Origin: Colias croceus
Taxonomy: Eukaryota > Arthropoda > Insecta > Lepidoptera > Pieridae
DNA length: 64,000 bases
Reading direction: 5' to 3'
NCBI RefSeq assembly: GCF_905220415.1
Contig: NC_059551.1
Location: 6,024,001-6,088,000 of the forward strand
Part shown: in pieces, positions 38,201 to 53,200 of the stretch
Numbering within the stretch: the stretch's first letter is position 1
Layout: each line of letters starts with the position of its first letter
Position numbers and translations under genes: made by a program
Notes under the pieces: generated by a model
The model's database searches: none
The model's input: the letters and a program-made list of their open reading frames with translations, nothing else
What the model was told of the DNA's origin: nothing

Positions 38201-41200
38201 AGGGTCGATGTAGGAATTGCTCCGGTATTGCCGGAAAGTGGGCTTTTAATTGTGAGAATTAACCTCGGTCGAGACTCAGTTTTATTTGTTGAAGATGTGG
38301 TTTCATCGCCAGAATCCTCATGGAAATCATAAACATCACCTGGCATATTATGAAATGTACTGCTAACAAGACTTTTTACTTTTTTGTCTACTTTATTAGA
38401 GCGACCTCTTCCCCGTTTCCCATTGCCACCTCCTCGAGCCGGCTTAGAAATTTGACGCGTTTGAATTTTATCTGATTTTCTTCCCCTATTACTACGTCCA
38501 CCTCTCTTACTGGAAGATGGTGATGACTTATCTGTACTTTCTGACGCATTGTTAGCGTCAAAGGATGAGTCGGTGTTATTTTCGGATGTTATAGGGTCAG
38601 ATTCCTTGCAAATAAAATTATGCTGAATATGTTGTACTTGTGTTGTATTAGGGTCTGATATATAGGTATGATTTTTGGCAATTACATCTATGCTATCATT
38701 ACAAAGTGAATCGACTTTTTTAATAACTGATTCGATATTGAGATCTTTAGTACTCCAAAACTCGTTTTCTTCCGGAGTTTGGATGTCATGTTCAGTATTT
38801 TCTTTGTCATCTGTTGATACACGAAAAAGTGGGTCTTCATCGACTTTTACTTCTAAAACAGGGTGAGGAGGTAAATCTGGATTACTGTCTTGTTTTTCCA
38901 CACAGTCAGTGTTATTCATTTTATCCACGTGTATATTTTCTACGGTATTATCTGATTCTGAACATTTATCTTGCTTTTCTTCCAAACAAGAAACAGTTTT
39001 ATCTTTGACATCCAGTATTTCTTTTGATGTCATGTTTACCTCCCTATTCTTTTCATCACTTTCCTTTTCAACTTTCTCATCAGAATCCGCTGTTTGTGGT
39101 ATTAAAAGTTTATCAGAGGTGTTTTGTTTGTTTTCTAGGCTTACATTGTGTTTCTTGTCATTGCATGGTGATATAACAGTGATAGTATTTCCGACATTCA
39201 CTTCCAATTTTTTTTCTGGGGCATTAGTAACTTTAATTTCATTTGTATTATCTTTTAATAATTCCTCAAAGTCAGTTTCACACTTAGCTATTTGTTCCGA
39301 AGAATTGGATGTAACGGAAGTTGTATTTATTTCACCATTTTCAGCAGTCACATTTTTATCACCAAATCTATCTTCTTCATGACCAATTATATTAATAGAC
39401 GTAGAATTACTTTCAAGACTTTCTTTTCTTGGACTTAAACGAATAGGCACATTAGTCTTTGTTGTTTTTAGTAACAGCGGAGTCATAACAACGTTTGTTA
39501 GCGTTGATGTTGAAACTACTACTGCATTAGACGCTTCTGACTTAGTTAAAACTGTCGGCGGTCGAATAGTCGCAACGGATAGTACCGTATGCTGACCCTT
39601 GCCCTGGTCAATTTGTATTACGTTATTTAACGAGGCTCCTGCCGTTATTCGTTGTTGGTTAATGGAGTGAATTACATTTTGACTTTGCCCTCTATTATGA
39701 GTAGGTTCTTGAATATTGCACATGATTGGCTTTGATCCACTTTGTATTATAGATGTTGTGGATTGATTGACGTTGGCAACATGAATAATTGGCGTCGAAT
39801 TGAAAGATAGACCAGGCTCTGACTTTTGGTGCTGATTATCTCTTTTTTCTATAAACGTGCCTTTACTGTTAATTAAAACTTTGTTAGATAAATGTAAGGA
39901 ATTCATAGAACCAACATGTATAGCATTTTGCATAGGAAGAATCCGATTTTGTGGTATAACCGATGCATTCGATGTCTGCTGTAAGCGTGTTGGTGATAAA
40001 ATAATTTTGCTACCATCATTTACGTTTTCTGTTTTTGTACACTCTGCACCGACAACTTTTTGTTGTAATATTTGTGTATTTTGTATATTTATATTTTTAT
40101 TTTGCTGCACCAAATTGGAACCCAACTGCTTTGATATAGGTGCTAGGACAGGAGTAACAGGAAGCCGATTAAAATGTATAGGAGTACCTTGGGTTTGTAC
40201 TAAAACAGAATTAGGTCTATTTGGTGAAATCATAGCTCTTGTGCCATGCGGAATATGCATTGCTTGTATAGGACTTAGAGGTGGTTGTTGCATACGAACG
40301 ACTGTAACTTGCCCTGGAGATCTTTGCTGCATAGCATTTTGTGGTGCTATTCCACCAGAATTTAAATTTTGTGGTGACGTTGTTAATATAGCCATATTGG
40401 TTAGACGTGGTGATGTGAGTCCTTCATTTTGCGTAGTCTTGGGACTTTGTAATCTAGCATCCCCAGACATTCGCGGTGAAATAACAATGCCCTGTTTTTG
40501 ATATAAAACATGATTATCAGGTATTTTGATCGTAGGAGGTTGCATATTTGATACTTGAGGTCTTATCATATGGTTTATAACTTGATAAGGTGAACTAACT
40601 CTATTTGCAACAGTTATTGGTCTCAAGGTATTTGCTGCTATTTGTAAACTTTGGGTCGGCTTAATTTGCAGAATATTTGCTGTAATTCGGGTTGGTTTAT
40701 TATCTTCCTTAGTTGTTGGTGCGTTTACGGTATGTGTCTCTATTTTATTATTAGTTAATGACCACGATGTAATAACTGGCGTTGCCGTTGAAGTTATCTG
40801 TGTTACGTTTTCTTCCTTAGACACGGCAATGTTTTCGCATTCTGTTTGTTTAATGTTAGCATTACTAGACTGGGTCAAAACAGTTTGAACTACTGGCATT
40901 TTTGGTTTAGATACAATAACATTAGGTGAATCCGATGTTCTGTTTTCCGCTTCTGATTTAGTATTATTATTAACAGTTGGAGAAGTGGCCATTATAGTAG
41001 CTGGTAATTTTTCTACAGCATCTTGAGATGCGTCCTCTGTTTCTTCGGTATCCGTATCTATTAAAAGCAAATCATTATCAGAAACGGGAGTTTCTGGTTT
41101 AATTTCCATTTCGCACGCATTCAAATTTTGAACAGCTTGTCTCATTTCCTCTGCATCTTCTTCTGGAATGTTTTCATGTTCAGTGGCAGATGTTTCTATT

Positions 41201-44200
41201 TCTCTTTGACTGTTATCATCACTGACAACCTCTTCAAAGCAATTCCCAAAAGTGTCAGCTTTTCCCCCAAAACTCTCACCCAATAAAGCTGCAACTGCGT
41301 CTTCAGTTTCTTCTTGCGATATAATTGCCCTTGGTTTTTCTTCACTCTTTTTATCAGCCTTCGCCGTTTGGTTTTCTGAAGGCGAATTCTCTCTTTGTTT
41401 ATCGGATTCACTTTCAATATTGGGTATACTCCGGACTGCATCTTCACTGACATTTTGAGGCAAATCAAATGTTGGATTCGAATTGTCGGAGTGAGATGTG
41501 TTAGTGTCCGTTTGAATCATTGGAGGGTCTTCGGGCAATGGTACTTCGCTTATATCTTGTACTATATTATTCTCAATAGGAGGAGGCATTGGAATGTCAT
41601 CAATTTCAATGCATTTTGCTTCATCAAAACTATGCACAGAAATTATATCATCTGATGATAATTGACTAGCACTGACAGCGTCGTTATTCTTATCATCGTT
41701 TAGTTCTTCGGGTTTTATTCCAAAAGGTGGGCTGTCGGTTAATCTTGGCAAACTTGGAGATTCCGAAAGGGACTTACTATCATCAGATTTTTCATTGATT
41801 TCAATCTTTTCATTAGGAAGTGGTATGTTTAAAATAGTTTTCGGTGACATATTTATATTTCTTTCAAAAGCATTGCTGTCAGTCTTATTAGTCTTCTCAC
41901 TAAAGTAATGGTGTTCTTTCCGACTTTGACGATCATCTCTATGTTTCTTTTTCTTCTTCCTTTTTTCCTTACATTCTTTCTTTAATCTTTCCATAAACCT
42001 TTCGCTATTAGTCACCGAATCCAATTTCATATTCATTTCGTCGTATTTGGATTTAGTTTTCATTACATCTTGTTGATCATCTGTTCTCCCATCATTATTT
42101 ACAGTATCAGCAAATAATCGTGCCTCTATAGCTTTGCTAACTGCATCCACATCCAAACTATTATCATCATCTTTAATAAAATGTTTCCTTTCTTTGCGTC
42201 TTTTTTCCTTCCTTCTTTTACTGTCTTCTTTGTCTTTAGATTTTAAGTCATCGCTATGATCGTTGTTCAAGTTCAACCCTTCATATTCAACTGCAGGTAA
42301 TTCTATTTTATTTGGTATATCTTTGTCAGACTCATCTGACAATGGACCAAAAATATCTTCCATTTTCCCTTCTCTTTTAGCATTGCCAGAAGGCGTTTCA
42401 GGCATGACATCTGTAGATGAGCGTTTATCTCTCTTTATTTTAGTTTTATCATCTCTATTATCATCTCTATTATCATCTGTATCAAAACTGTCTCGGATAC
42501 GTTCTTTCCGCTTTTCTTTCTTATTATGCCTGCGCATCTTATCTATACTTTTCTGCTTAATATCGCGTTCATTTAATAAGTTTTCACTATTATCAATTTT
42601 AACATCCTCATCAGAAAATGTGCTTTTTTGTTTCTTTTGCTTCTTTTTATGTTTTTTACGAGCATCACAAGAGTTTCTATTGGAAGGCAAAGATTCATTT
42701 TCAGATGAAATATCATTACAAATAGATTTAACAAAAGACATTTTATAATCACTGTCGTTTTCTGTATTTGATTTTACTTTATTGTCATCGCTATCACTTT
42801 TACCAAATAAATTTAAAATAGATGTTTTCTTAACTTTGTCTTCTACAATAGATTCATTAATAAAATTGTTTATACTCTTACATTCACGCGTAGATTCATT
42901 TTCCGATAAATAGTCTCTTTTATGTTCTCCACCTTCGCCAATAATTCTCTTCATTTTTTCATCATCTGATGAATCCGACATAATACGAGTGCGGGAATTT
43001 TTACGAGAAAGTTTACGCATATCATTTTCATTTCCTTCTAAACTAAAGTAATCATCAATACTATGACGTTCATAATCAATTGAACTGCGTTGGAAGTTTT
43101 CGTGCCTTTTACTATTTTGCGGCAGATCATCATCTGAGGAACTATCGAGTGAAGTTTTTAGTTTCTGTCTATCGTGATCAGATTCACTATCTTCATCCCA
43201 ACTTGATCTTTTCTTTTCTTCTCGCTTTGCTCTGCTTTGCTTTAATTGGCTAAATTTAGCTTTTATTTTTTCTTGTCGCTTTTCTTCTTCTTGTTTTTGC
43301 ATATTCTTACAAGAACGAGCTTTAACCTTATCATACATAGAGATATAAGTAGGTTCATCATCGATTATATCAAATATAGAATGTTTTTTTGGTTCATCGG
43401 AGTCAGAGCTATCTGTACTTTGAGTTTGTTTTCTATTTTTACGCTTTATTTCGGCATCTTTACTTTTTCGCTCTGTAGACATACGCTTTTCACGGGCAGC
43501 CTCTTTCTTCTTTTCATCTTGCTTATGCTTTTTATCATCCTTTATTTTATTAACTTGTTCTGAATTTTGCAGAACTCCTTGCTGCATTTGTAGTTCCTGG
43601 ATCTGTTGTAACTGTTGTATTCTCTTTTTTTCTTTCATTTCCTTCCTTAATGCTCGTTGCTTTTCATCTTCTTCACTTGATCTCAATTCAAAGATGGCAA
43701 GAAAGTCTAGATTATTATGCAAGTCTGAACGCATTTCAGAACTTGAACTATTTTTATCATCTTTTTTTATTTTTTCATCAGTTTTACCCTTACTTTTTTC
43801 TGAAAAATCTTTCATCTCATTTTCTTTTGTTGGAGTAAATAAGTCATCAGGAGGCTTCACTTGGTTTTTCTTATCATCTTTTGTTTTACTCTCCAATAGT
43901 TTAGCAAAGTGACCTTTGTTAAACTTAGGTGTTTTATGCCTTTCACTGGATTTCGTGTCTTTGGACTCACGCCTTTCGGAACATTTAATGTCATTTTTAC
44001 TCTTTTTAATATCTTCACTTAAACACTCTAAAACGTCTTGAGATGACATTCTCCTTTTATGGCCACTAATATTTGATGGCAAACTTGAACAAGAATTTAA
44101 GCGTTCTTTGCGTTTCTTTTCTGCATTTGTAGAGTCAAATGAATAATGTCTTTGTTTTTCATTATTTTCAATTTTACATTTAGAAATATTTTCGAAAGAG

Positions 44201-47200
44201 TTAACAGATTTGTTTTTTGAATATCCATCAATTAAGTCTTTTTCTTCTTTAATTTCAGACCTCATTTTTATTTTGTTTTCAAGATCTAAATGATCATGAG
44301 CAGTTTTAAAAATAGGAAGCTTGTGGTTATCAGTTTTGAAATGCGTTATTTCAGTTTCATGCTTAATTTTTGGCTTTATATCTTCTTTTGTATCATGGTG
44401 TTCCAAATCTTTGACCTTAGGTGAATCGTACGACGCTCTGGATGTCGAGGAATCTGTTGAATCTTTACGATTGACATCCTTAGATGATTCATCTCTGGAT
44501 GATTTTCTAGTTTTACTACCATCGTTTTCTTTTTTTAAATCACGTTTATTATCGCAGTGATCTTTTTTAGATCGATCATGTCTATGTTTTTCATCTTTTT
44601 TACTTTTACACGAAAATGGGTCTATTTCGATAAGTTCTCTTCGCCTTTCTTTTTCTACCCTTTCCTTTTTATGATTCTGACTTTCGGTTCGCGAATTTTT
44701 ATCATCTGTTTGTTTTCCTTTCTCGATTTCTCGGTCTTTGTTAGATGAGCTATTCAAACTGAGAACATCAGTTATTCTGTCAACTTCTCTTTCATTTTTT
44801 ATTTTATCACCTCTATCTAAATTCGGTTTACTGAGTGGTTCTTCTTTTATTTTCCTGTCTTTTTCGTGTTTTTCTATTTTTATGGATTTAATGTTTTTAT
44901 TCTTATCTTTATTAAGCTCATTTTTATCCTTTTCACTGCGATCTTTTGCATATTTTGATTTATCACGTTCTTCTACATCCTTGGGCGAATCTTTTTCACT
45001 GGAACCATTATCACTGTGACTCACTCTTCTTTTCTCTAAGCCTTTGACGGAATCCATTGGTTCCTTTTCAACTTTTTCATTACATAATATACTGGGCGCA
45101 GTTAAACTATGCTTTTCCTTTATGTCTTTATCAATTTGTTTGGAATCGTGATTTACATCGGAAGATTTTTTATCCATAGAAGTCACCGTATTCAATTGGT
45201 AAGATTGTTTACTAAGTTTACCAATATCTTGACAAATTTGACTGTGTATATTTGTATCTTGAAAACTTTCTACTTCTTTTTTAATTTCAATATCTATTTG
45301 GCCAATATTATTTTCATGATTGTTTATTTGTTTTTCCATTAATTGTGTAACTGGTGGTTTAGTTTCACTGTCTTTTTTAATGGACAACTTATCACTAATG
45401 TTTTCATAATTTGATATTTCTTTCACACTATGGCGCCTGGAACCCCAAAATGGCAGTTCATCCCGAATTTGTTCTTCAATATTATTTAGTTCACTGACCG
45501 AACTCCCTATATTATCAATATTTTTTTCAGTTTTTATTATGGTTTCAGTTACAGAAGACACTATTTCACTATATTTTGATTCCGTTTTTACATGGTTAGT
45601 ATTTTGTAATTCTCGAAAAAAGTTGCTATGGGATTTTAGTTCAAAATCAAATTTTTCAAGAGGTGCATCACTATCGAAAGACTTCACTTCTTCATTAGTA
45701 CCCAAAATGGAATTGCGCCTTTTTTCAGATCTTAAACTATCTATGTCAGATTCTTTAGTATCTCCATAGGATTTTTCTGTAGATGGTGTACGAAGTCGTA
45801 GCCTCGCTTGTAATAAATTTTCTGTTTCATTTTTAGGGCCAACATCTAATTGTGTCGTTCTACTTAGACGGGGATCCGATCTATCGCTATCGTTCGATGG
45901 AGTCGACGTTTCCATAGATGTCACTGAACTGTCAGATGGAGGCGGTGGATGCGTCGGGAAAGGATAGCGTAAAGCCCGCGGCAGTATCGGTTGTAGAATG
46001 GATCGCGGACTACCGCACGGACTGGGCGGTCTGACTGCTCCTTCTAATCTTTCAGTATCTTCGTCGAACACAGATCTCTTAGCCAGTAACGATCGTACCA
46101 CTTCAGAGGGTTTCACTTCGTTTATGTCTAGCTCAAAGAGCCTGCTCCTGAGTCGGGAGCGATCCGGGGCGTCCGCGTGAACGCGCGAGCCGGACCACCG
46201 TTCATACTTTTCATCGAGGGAGCGAATCCTTTCTTCTAGCGAGGGAGAATGTGGAGCGGAGCCGCTGCTCGAAGAGGACGCGGAGGGCGGGCGCGGCGGC
46301 GACGCGGGCGCGGGCGCCGGCGCGGCGCGCGGCGTGCTCGGCGCGGTGCGCAGCAGTTGCAGAGCAAATTTAGGCAACGGTAGGATCATGGGCAGCGGAG
46401 GGCGCTCGCGGGGCGGCCTGCGCGGCTCGGTGGGCGGCGCGTCGGGCTCGTCCCGCAGCGGCGTGCCCGCGCGGGAGGTGCGCGACGTGCGCGAGCCGCG
46501 GGACCCGGACCCGTCGCGTCGCTTCCGATGACGTCGCCGGGAGCTGTGCCGTTCGCCCCTTGACCCGGAACGGGACCTTCTCGAGCTGCCGCCTGCGCTG
46601 CGATGTCTTTCCTGAGAAATGGTTAAAAATTTATATTTTATTTAAAAGCATAGGCAAAAATTACATTACTTGGCCCTAGACTGTATGTATTACGAAAAAT
46701 ATTCATGTAAATTACGAGTATTCATAATTACTTTAGAATGTTTCCTATCTTCAGGGCTGGAGTCATGTCGATGTCTATGCGCGCGATGCGGTGACACGAC
46801 AACAGACTGCAGCCGATCATCATAGGGAGCCTCGTCCGTTGGTGGACTAGACCCCAATTCTTCATATACCCTGTTGAAACCAATACATCATTTAAATAAC
46901 GAATTAACCTTAAATAGGTAAGTAAAATTAAGGTAGGTAACAATTTGGAAAATCAATACTGACCTGTATCTGCGATCGGCCGCATAGTCGGTTGGATCGT
47001 AATGATCGTGTGTATATCTGGGTGTTCTCGACGAACCTCGCCCAAAACTTGGTGCACGAGATCGTGATGTGCCGGTCTCATATCTGTGTAAATAATGTTC
47101 AAACTTAAATTATTAATAAGAACCATTAAAATATATTTGAATTACCACGACGGGATAATATCCCTATACGGGCGACGGGATAATATATAAATAGACACCT

Positions 47201-50200
47201 ATTAATTTCGTCTATATTCAGTTAATGAATGAAAGAAGAATAATTACGATTTACCACAACAAGCAATCCAGTAAATATTAATAATTTATAATAGAATATG
47301 AATCACATTTCAGAGTACTTCAGTACTAACCGTAATCTATGAATATGTATTGCTACTGCTTATCAATTATGATCAATAACTTTGAATCTGTTTGAAATAA
47401 AAGTAATACGTAAAGTCGGCGAACCTTGATTCCTATGACAGTTCGCGTTAGTGGTGGGTCATATGATGTGTCGTGTCGATACTTTACTATGTAGCCAAAA
47501 GCGGGGCTCGCATTCAGTCACGTCATATTTTTCAGGTATAATCCACTGTTTGGTTTGATTTTTCAATTTTAAAAATATGCACTCATTTCCATAATCAACA
47601 TTTGTTTATCGATACTTGCAAGACATCAACGTAAAGTCAGCTTGAATTAATTTCTCGTAAATGTTTAGAATTGTTATAATACCAACGGAATATCATTGTA
47701 ATGGCATAAAGCTACGTAAAAATTAATAAATGCCATTTTTAGACGCACCCAATACGTTTCTAATTTAATGGTAAAAACTGTAGCCATTACAAGGTTGTGT
47801 CTTGGGAATAACTGTCAGTGTACTGTAACTGCCGACTATAATAGCTATTTAAAAAGTATAAAGATTACCTCAATTGTTCATGCCTCGCTGTAGGAAGGTA
47901 GCGACCGGTTAGATCAGCACTCAACCGCTCAGAACTCGTAAGAGTCGAAGATCCACCATGTTTCTCCAACTGCTCATAGAATGCATCCTTAAAAGAAACA
48001 ATAATAAATCAATAATCAGCCCACGTTTCTCCTTAAAAAGTGTTTATAAAATTTACTTTATTTCACAGCACAGCACAGGACTTTTTTGTGGATATTTATG
48101 TAAAGTATTTGAATAGTTATTTGAACATTAATTTAATTTGATATGCTTCAACCCGATGGAACATTTCGAACGGCACCTCGCCACTGCTAAGTGGACACAT
48201 ACAGGGTAGGCGTTCACCTGACACTCCCGGGAGGCGTAGTCGACGCAGAGGCGCGGCTGGTCGGGCTCGGCGGCCGACAGGTGCGCGGCCAGGCGGCGCA
48301 GCTCGCGCACGGCGGCGCCGGCCGCGGCCGCCTGCTCGAAGTGCACCAGCGCCGCGCCCGCCGCGCGGTCCACGCACACCGACGTCGCCGCGCCGCACCG
48401 CGATATCGCCGCCAGCACCTGGCCGTAGTGTAATCATTAGTGCCCGTCCTCGCCTCCACCCGACTACGCCGGCACCCGCCGACCCCACCTCACAGTTACC
48501 CACTGCTAAGGAATGCAGTGAAAAAAATACGACTGAATGGCCTAGCCTTGCTCACTTCGCACTTAAAAATGTTACGCGTACCTATACACGAGCTTATTAT
48601 TACTATTTAGAATGTGTATTTCATACATTTTGTCGCAAATGTCCGATGTGTCTGATATGTCGGATGTGTCCCAATGTTATTGGCCCATTAAGGAAAGCTG
48701 GCATCTTCACAGTACTCACACTTATTTTACTATACAGTATGTTCAAAACTAAATACGATTCTAGTTTAAGTGTAGACTTGATTTGTAAAATGGGTGTGTT
48801 GTAGATAATATGAAAGCTCTCATAATTTATATGTAAAATTACAATTTAACCCATTGACCACCGAGCGCCCCGATCGGGGCACGACAACAATAGATTTCTA
48901 TTGTGTCTGAGATTCTAGGGATTGATGGATTAAAAGTAACTCAATCGATGAACTTAATTATTTATTCTCATAATCATTATTGTAATGATTACTATGAATT
49001 TGATAATTGTATTGATAATCATTCAATTATCAAAATATAATAATTAAATTTAATGTCATGTTCAAAATAACGATATAAACAATACAAATAACACATGCGC
49101 TCACTCCCAATACAATACAATCGAAACCCTAGCACGTAAGAGATAAGGTTACATTACAATAAAAGCCATTACAATGATATTGTTCAGCTATGTATGAAAT
49201 TTTTAACTAACAGCGTTTACATTTTGTTTACAAAACATATTAAAATTATTACATAATTTAACCTAGGTAAATTAAAAAAATATTCTAATCCGCGTACCGC
49301 GAAGTAGTTATCTCGTCGAATTTAGTTAGTAGTATACCTAACGTCTTTGTTTAAATTACATCACCCTGTATTTATAAACAATTGCAAAATAAAATCAATA
49401 ATTGTCCCCTTCACTCTCCTAAGCTAGTCTACGCGCGAGAGAGACTGGCAGACTTTTCATGATGCGTATGCAGTATGACGTCACGCCGCGCGCGTCTTCA
49501 CAGACACTACACATGTGCAATGTGTAAATGTGTTTACGTTCCAGCTCTTCTTAATCGGCCAATACATTTCATTTAATGGAACGTAAGACCAATTCATTTC
49601 ATAGGCATAGTGTATCATGAACAAAGGTTGGGACAGTATTTTCTTATGGATATGTCGTGGCCATATCGTAGATTTGCTCATTTCATGAAATGATCGATAA
49701 TTTCACGAAATGGTCACATTTCATGATTTGGCTAACATAGTTTATCACCAGATCGTTAAATATACCAGATCGTTAAATCGTCAATGTTTCACGATTTTGT
49801 CATCCACATTTGGCCAGATCGTATAAAATATAGGGAGTCCATAAAATTATTAAAAGATTCGGAATATTTTAAAAACTTGTGCCCCGTCATCGGCCGGCGA
49901 GTGCCAGAAGCGAATCGCATTTCATAAAAGAAACAATTATAATAATATAGTAGGATAAATAAATATAGTTATAGGATTTTAGACGGATCCGCAGTTTCCA
50001 TAGTACTCAAACCTCTTCGTAGTAAATTAATAATATAGTAGTAATAATAATATTCATATTGTATTTCATTGTCTGTATCATTTATGTCTGTGTCATGTAT
50101 CCTTTATAATAGTCCATTGAAATGTTACATTTTTTAAGCCTAACCTTGTGTTTTTTAGAGGACGCAATTTTATTTTTTTGATGTGTAGGGGGGGGTCAGT

Positions 50201-53200
50201 GTGAAGCTATCGCCAAGTTTGTGGGGTCGCCACCCTTGTCCCGCGGCCGCCATCTTGAAAATAGCGGTTGAAAAATAAAATTGCGTCCTCTAAAAAATGC
50301 GACCCCAAATGTAACTTTTCAATGGACTATAAAGATATTAGAGAATCAGACATGAATAGATAGTAAATTATAATACTTAATATGTTTGAGTGTGACATAC
50401 TAGTAATGGTCATGTTTTGATATTTCAGTATTCTTAAGAGGAAACCTGGTGGTTTTTTGTTTTCTCCATACAAACACTAGACTCGTCTTTTTTCTGCATA
50501 AAGCATTGATTTTCAACAGAAAAATAATTATCAACTTCTTCTATTCCTCTTTGTGAAAAATGGAAGACAAAGTACTGTACATGTTATCTTCTTTTACTTT
50601 ATTTCAGATAGCATGTTCTTGTTCTTATCGAGCGCGATCGCTAGGAGAGTGACAGCGACAGTTTTTAAATACCTAATTTGCTAGTGTGATAATGTCTCTC
50701 TCACTACATTTCCTTTTAAACCATTATCCTAGTATATTGAAGTTTCTCATGAGAGGGCTGCGCCTTGCAGTAAAAAAGAATAACTGTTCACGATCATGAT
50801 GATGTATGTATTAATTATATTTGGCGATTGTATATTTTTATCGAAAACAAAAAACTGCTTACATTAAATTACGTATAAAAAGTATAGGCACACCTGCTTT
50901 TCCGTGTGTTCGGTGAGACCGTCGACCCAAACGCATGTGGTGGCGACGGGCTTTCCAAATCCGAGTTTAACTCTTGAACTGCCCACATATTCGCCATCCA
51001 TGGCTCGGATCGCTTCCACCACGCTGGATATGGATGCGTACTGACAGAAAGCATATCCCGCGCCCCCACCGCTGCCCTTCTTGATGTCAATTTCTATTAT
51101 TCGACCGAAATGCTTGAACTTATCCCGCAGTTGTTGCTGTGTTACATCCTTCTCCAAATTTCCGATAAATAACGTCCTTGTCGCCTGAAAAGACCGTCAT
51201 AAAATATGTTCAAATAGAAGATATATAAGAATTAAAGGTCCATTTATTATTAGATAATTCAATTAATAAAATAATATCTTATTCACCTTGGGGTGGTATT
51301 CATCAATATCAGTCTCATAGGGTTTTGCCGACTCGGCGTCATCATCGCAACTTTGGTGAGGAGCCACAGAGATCTTGCAACCAAAAAAAAGTTTATCCTG
51401 CGACACTTCTAGAGCCTTTTCTACATCGGACGGTTTTTTAAAGCGGACCACCGCGTACCTATCCGCATTTTGACCAACCACTTTTACCCAAACAACTTTT
51501 CCGTGCTTTTTGTATTCGTGATAAAGACCATCTTTGAGGGAACTATCGGTCGACCTCGTAGGTAAATTTCTAACACATATTGCAAGAGGTCTTCCGTTTG
51601 CTGTCGATGCCCCCCACTGAAAAACAAATTTGATATTTAGTTTAGAAGTAGGTAGTACGTAGTACCTACACACTGCAATCCTACGATAATTCGAGTACAT
51701 CGAGACTCACGTAACATTACTGAACTAGTTTCCAATCCGTGGCAAAAGTTTATATATCAAAGTGACTATTACACTGTAAGTGGTAACATAATGCTAGAAA
51801 ATGTCAACTTGTATGATACCTGGTGCGGGTGCGTCGAAGGGGTCCTGTGGTTGGCGTGGTGCGGGTGCGGGTGCTGCGGGGTGGCGGGCGGCGGCGCGGC
51901 GGGTGTGGAGGCGCGCGACGTGTCGCTGGGCTCGGGCGAGCTGGACTCCGAGCGCGACGAACCGGAGCCCGACTGCCGCCGCCGCCGCTCCGTGCCGCCG
52001 CCGGGCGTGCTCGGCGTGCTCTCGCCGCCGGTCGCGCCCCCCGTCCGCTCGCCACTGCCGTACCACCGATGGAGAGGTGTTGTTCTGAAACACCGTGTAC
52101 AAATAACGTCATTTACATAAGCCTTTATACTTGTAGGTTTTTTGTTCTAAACAAACAACGAAGCGTTATACATGACAATACATGATTGGGCACAACTAAG
52201 ATCGACTACACTCCACTTGTAAAAATCGAAGCAAGCCATAACAATTAACAATGCAAAAAAGTGCCAAAAATGGATTTGGATGTGAGCGAACGTACTAATA
52301 ATGATAATTACTGGCTAATTAAATATTACAAAACAAACAAACAAACCATCCTACGATCCCCCGCTATGTATCTCTAACTTAAAGATGTCAAAAATTATAA
52401 CATTGGGTAGTAAAAAAAAAATTTGATGATTAATTATCGGCGGTATGGCGACTATTTGGAACTGTCCGAAAAGTATGGCATGGCAATTTTCGTAAATGGC
52501 TGCAAGACAATGACTAACTGTGCAAAAATCTTGTGCACTACAAGGAATTTTACTGTCCGGCATTCCGATTTTTTACGGTCCGGTGTGGTATGAAAAAGCC
52601 GATGAATTGGCTTGTGCACCTGTCCGTTTTTTCTCGGATCAGTACGGTAGGGCGTTTGTCCACTACAAGGAATTTTACGGTCTGGCATTCCGATTTTTTA
52701 CGGTCCGGTATGGCACGCCATTAATCTAAATACTAACTTGTGCACTATACGTAATATTACTGTCCGACATTTTACTTTTCCCTATTCCGGATGGTTCTTT
52801 GTGTCTACGAGTCGCTGTAGGTATAATTGTTTTCGAATGCCCACTTGCTTGGATTTTACTCTTTTTACTGCATATGTCAATTGAAAACAAGCTCTTGTTT
52901 TACTTTCTTTTAGTTGGCAATGAGATTTGAGAAGTCGGTATTGTTATTTTACATAGGTACATTGACCAAGCATTGACCTATAATTATTATCTAAGTAAGT
53001 GTTGGTAAGTTAAAGTTCAAGTGGGAATAGCTTTAGCTCCTCGTCACCGATTAAAATAAATAAGTGAAACACGCATTTTAAATCTCTTACGGAACTTTAC
53101 TTTTTATTATAACGAAATAATATAATATTTCACCTTCTATATTTTTTACTCGTTTCTTGTAAAATGCAAAAATTTATGATAGCATTATACCGCCAAACTT

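Noticed and set aside
38675..45769. Many plus-strand ORFs of 60-214 codons across the spen giant exon
   Set aside because: They are antisense shadows of the 9.4 kb coding exon; they are rich in Ser, Phe and Leu as expected from reverse-complemented Lys/Glu/Asp codons.
51794..52112. Alternative minus-strand frames of about 100 codons in the linker exon
   Set aside because: Only the third frame keeps phase with RRM2 and gives a Spen-like Ser-rich linker; the others are Arg/Ala artefacts of GC richness.
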